Positions 5,961 to 6,375 of a DNA stretch of 6,375 nt are shown here, one piece after another. The position numbers and the translations under genes were made by a program. Every line of letters begins with the position of its first letter. Positions within the stretch are counted from its first letter, which is position 1. The notes beneath the pieces are model-generated. The model saw nothing but the letters and a program-made list of their open reading frames with translations, did no database searches and was not told the DNA's origin. Source of the stretch: Bacteroidales bacterium (GTDB lineage Bacteria; Bacteroidota; Bacteroidia; Bacteroidales; UBA3824); NCBI GenBank assembly GCA_017530465.1, contig JAFXMJ010000385.1:1-6375 (forward strand). Direction: 5' to 3'.

Positions 5961-6375
5961 ATGGCAAATCATTGTTTCATAATTCGTTGGATGGCGGTAT
6001 GCGTGTTGTTTTTTATGTTGACGACAACGTTGGCATTCGCCCAAATCCGCGATGATTACGATTCTCAACAAAAGCCGACCGACAGCACTGTTATTGCGAA
6101 GGCGGCGTTACAGTTGCAGGGACGTCTCATAGACCCTGTTTATGTCGCCAAAATCTGCGACGATTATGATTACCTCAGAGTCCCGACGTTGTTGTACACC
6201 GATGCCCACGCCAAACGCACCGACACCGCGCACCACAAATTCGCGGCACGGTTTTATTGCCATACTTTTTTCAAAAACAACGAATATTTCGGCGATTTTG
6301 TGAAGGGATATACGTTGACGGGGTATCATTTGCAGCCCGAATTTTCGTACAGTCCAAACCGCAAACTCAAAGTGC
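5961..6375 (+). CDS. Secreted protein of unknown function, N-terminal fragment (runs off right edge)
   Basis: An ATG at 5961 opens a frame with no stop for 138 codons to the window edge. Residues 1-27 are a signal peptide: Arg9, a hydrophobic core MAVCVLFFMLTTT, then AFA before Q28. The mature start, IRDDYDSQQKPTDSTV, is polar and probably a linker. A second part (about 55-138) contains ICDDYDYLRVPTLLYTD, FYCHTFFKNNEYFGDF and GYTLTGYHLQPEFSYSP. The alternating aromatic/polar pattern suggests beta strands and could be the beginning of an outer-membrane barrel, but I do not recognise the family with certainty. The gap after the GH3 stop is only 11 bases, with no promoter, so the two genes are probably cotranscribed. 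An alternative ATG at 5991 would shorten the signal peptide and remove its positive N-terminus, so 5961 is preferred. The six-residue pattern I-x-D-D-Y-D occurs twice (29-34 and 65-70). Confidence 0.78.
   Translation, partial: MANHCFIIRWMAVCVLFFMLTTTLAFAQIRDDYDSQQKPTDSTVIAKAALQLQGRLIDPVYVAKICDDYDYLRVPTLLYTDAHAKRTDTAHHKFAARFYCHTFFKNNEYFGDFVKGYTLTGYHLQPEFSYSPNRKLKV

Overview
The window looks like chromosomal DNA of a Bacteroidales gut-type bacterium, perhaps a Muribaculaceae/Prevotella/Bacteroides relative. The evidence is the TAnnTTTG-type -7 promoter boxes in front of the genes, the general lack of Shine-Dalgarno sequences, a Bacteroidetes-style lipoprotein, and recognisable Bacteroidetes versions of several protein families. 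Base composition appears even across the genes, and I see no mobile element, RNA gene, CRISPR array or other sign of transfer.

Layout: (1) positions 1-117, minus strand: the first 39 codons of a membrane proton-pumping pyrophosphatase (hppA), running off the left edge. (2) 259-1428, plus: a secreted CE1-type serine esterase with an N-terminal immunoglobulin-like/CBM48-like module, divergent from hppA. (3) 1457-1509: a strong hairpin terminator between two convergent genes. (4) 1538-2350, minus: a lipoprotein of a Bacteroidales family distantly resembling the FISUMP/C-type-lectin-like fold. (5) 2520-4361, plus: a secreted M1-family zinc metallopeptidase, divergent from the lipoprotein gene. 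(6) 4432-5949, plus: a GH3 (auxin-responsive GH3-like) acyl-adenylating enzyme with its own well-formed promoter. (7) 5961 to the right edge, plus: the N-terminal 138 codons of a secreted protein of unknown function, 11 bases after the GH3 stop and so probably in its operon.

How the genes fit together: most are independent units with their own promoter (hppA, esterase, lipoprotein, M1 peptidase). The esterase, lipoprotein, peptidase and last protein all carry export signals and would act in the periplasm, at the outer membrane or outside the cell. The only convincing operon is GH3 plus the downstream secreted protein. It pairs a predicted cytoplasmic acyl-acid-activating enzyme of unknown substrate with an exported protein of unknown function, and it is the best candidate here for undescribed biology. 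The M1 gene lies 70 bases upstream of GH3 with only a weak possible terminator between them, so read-through is possible.

No gene-free stretch exceeds 300 bases. The gaps at 118-258, 1429-1537, 2351-2519 and 4362-4431 hold promoters and a terminator, described below. All family assignments rest on reading the sequence by eye, without a database search.
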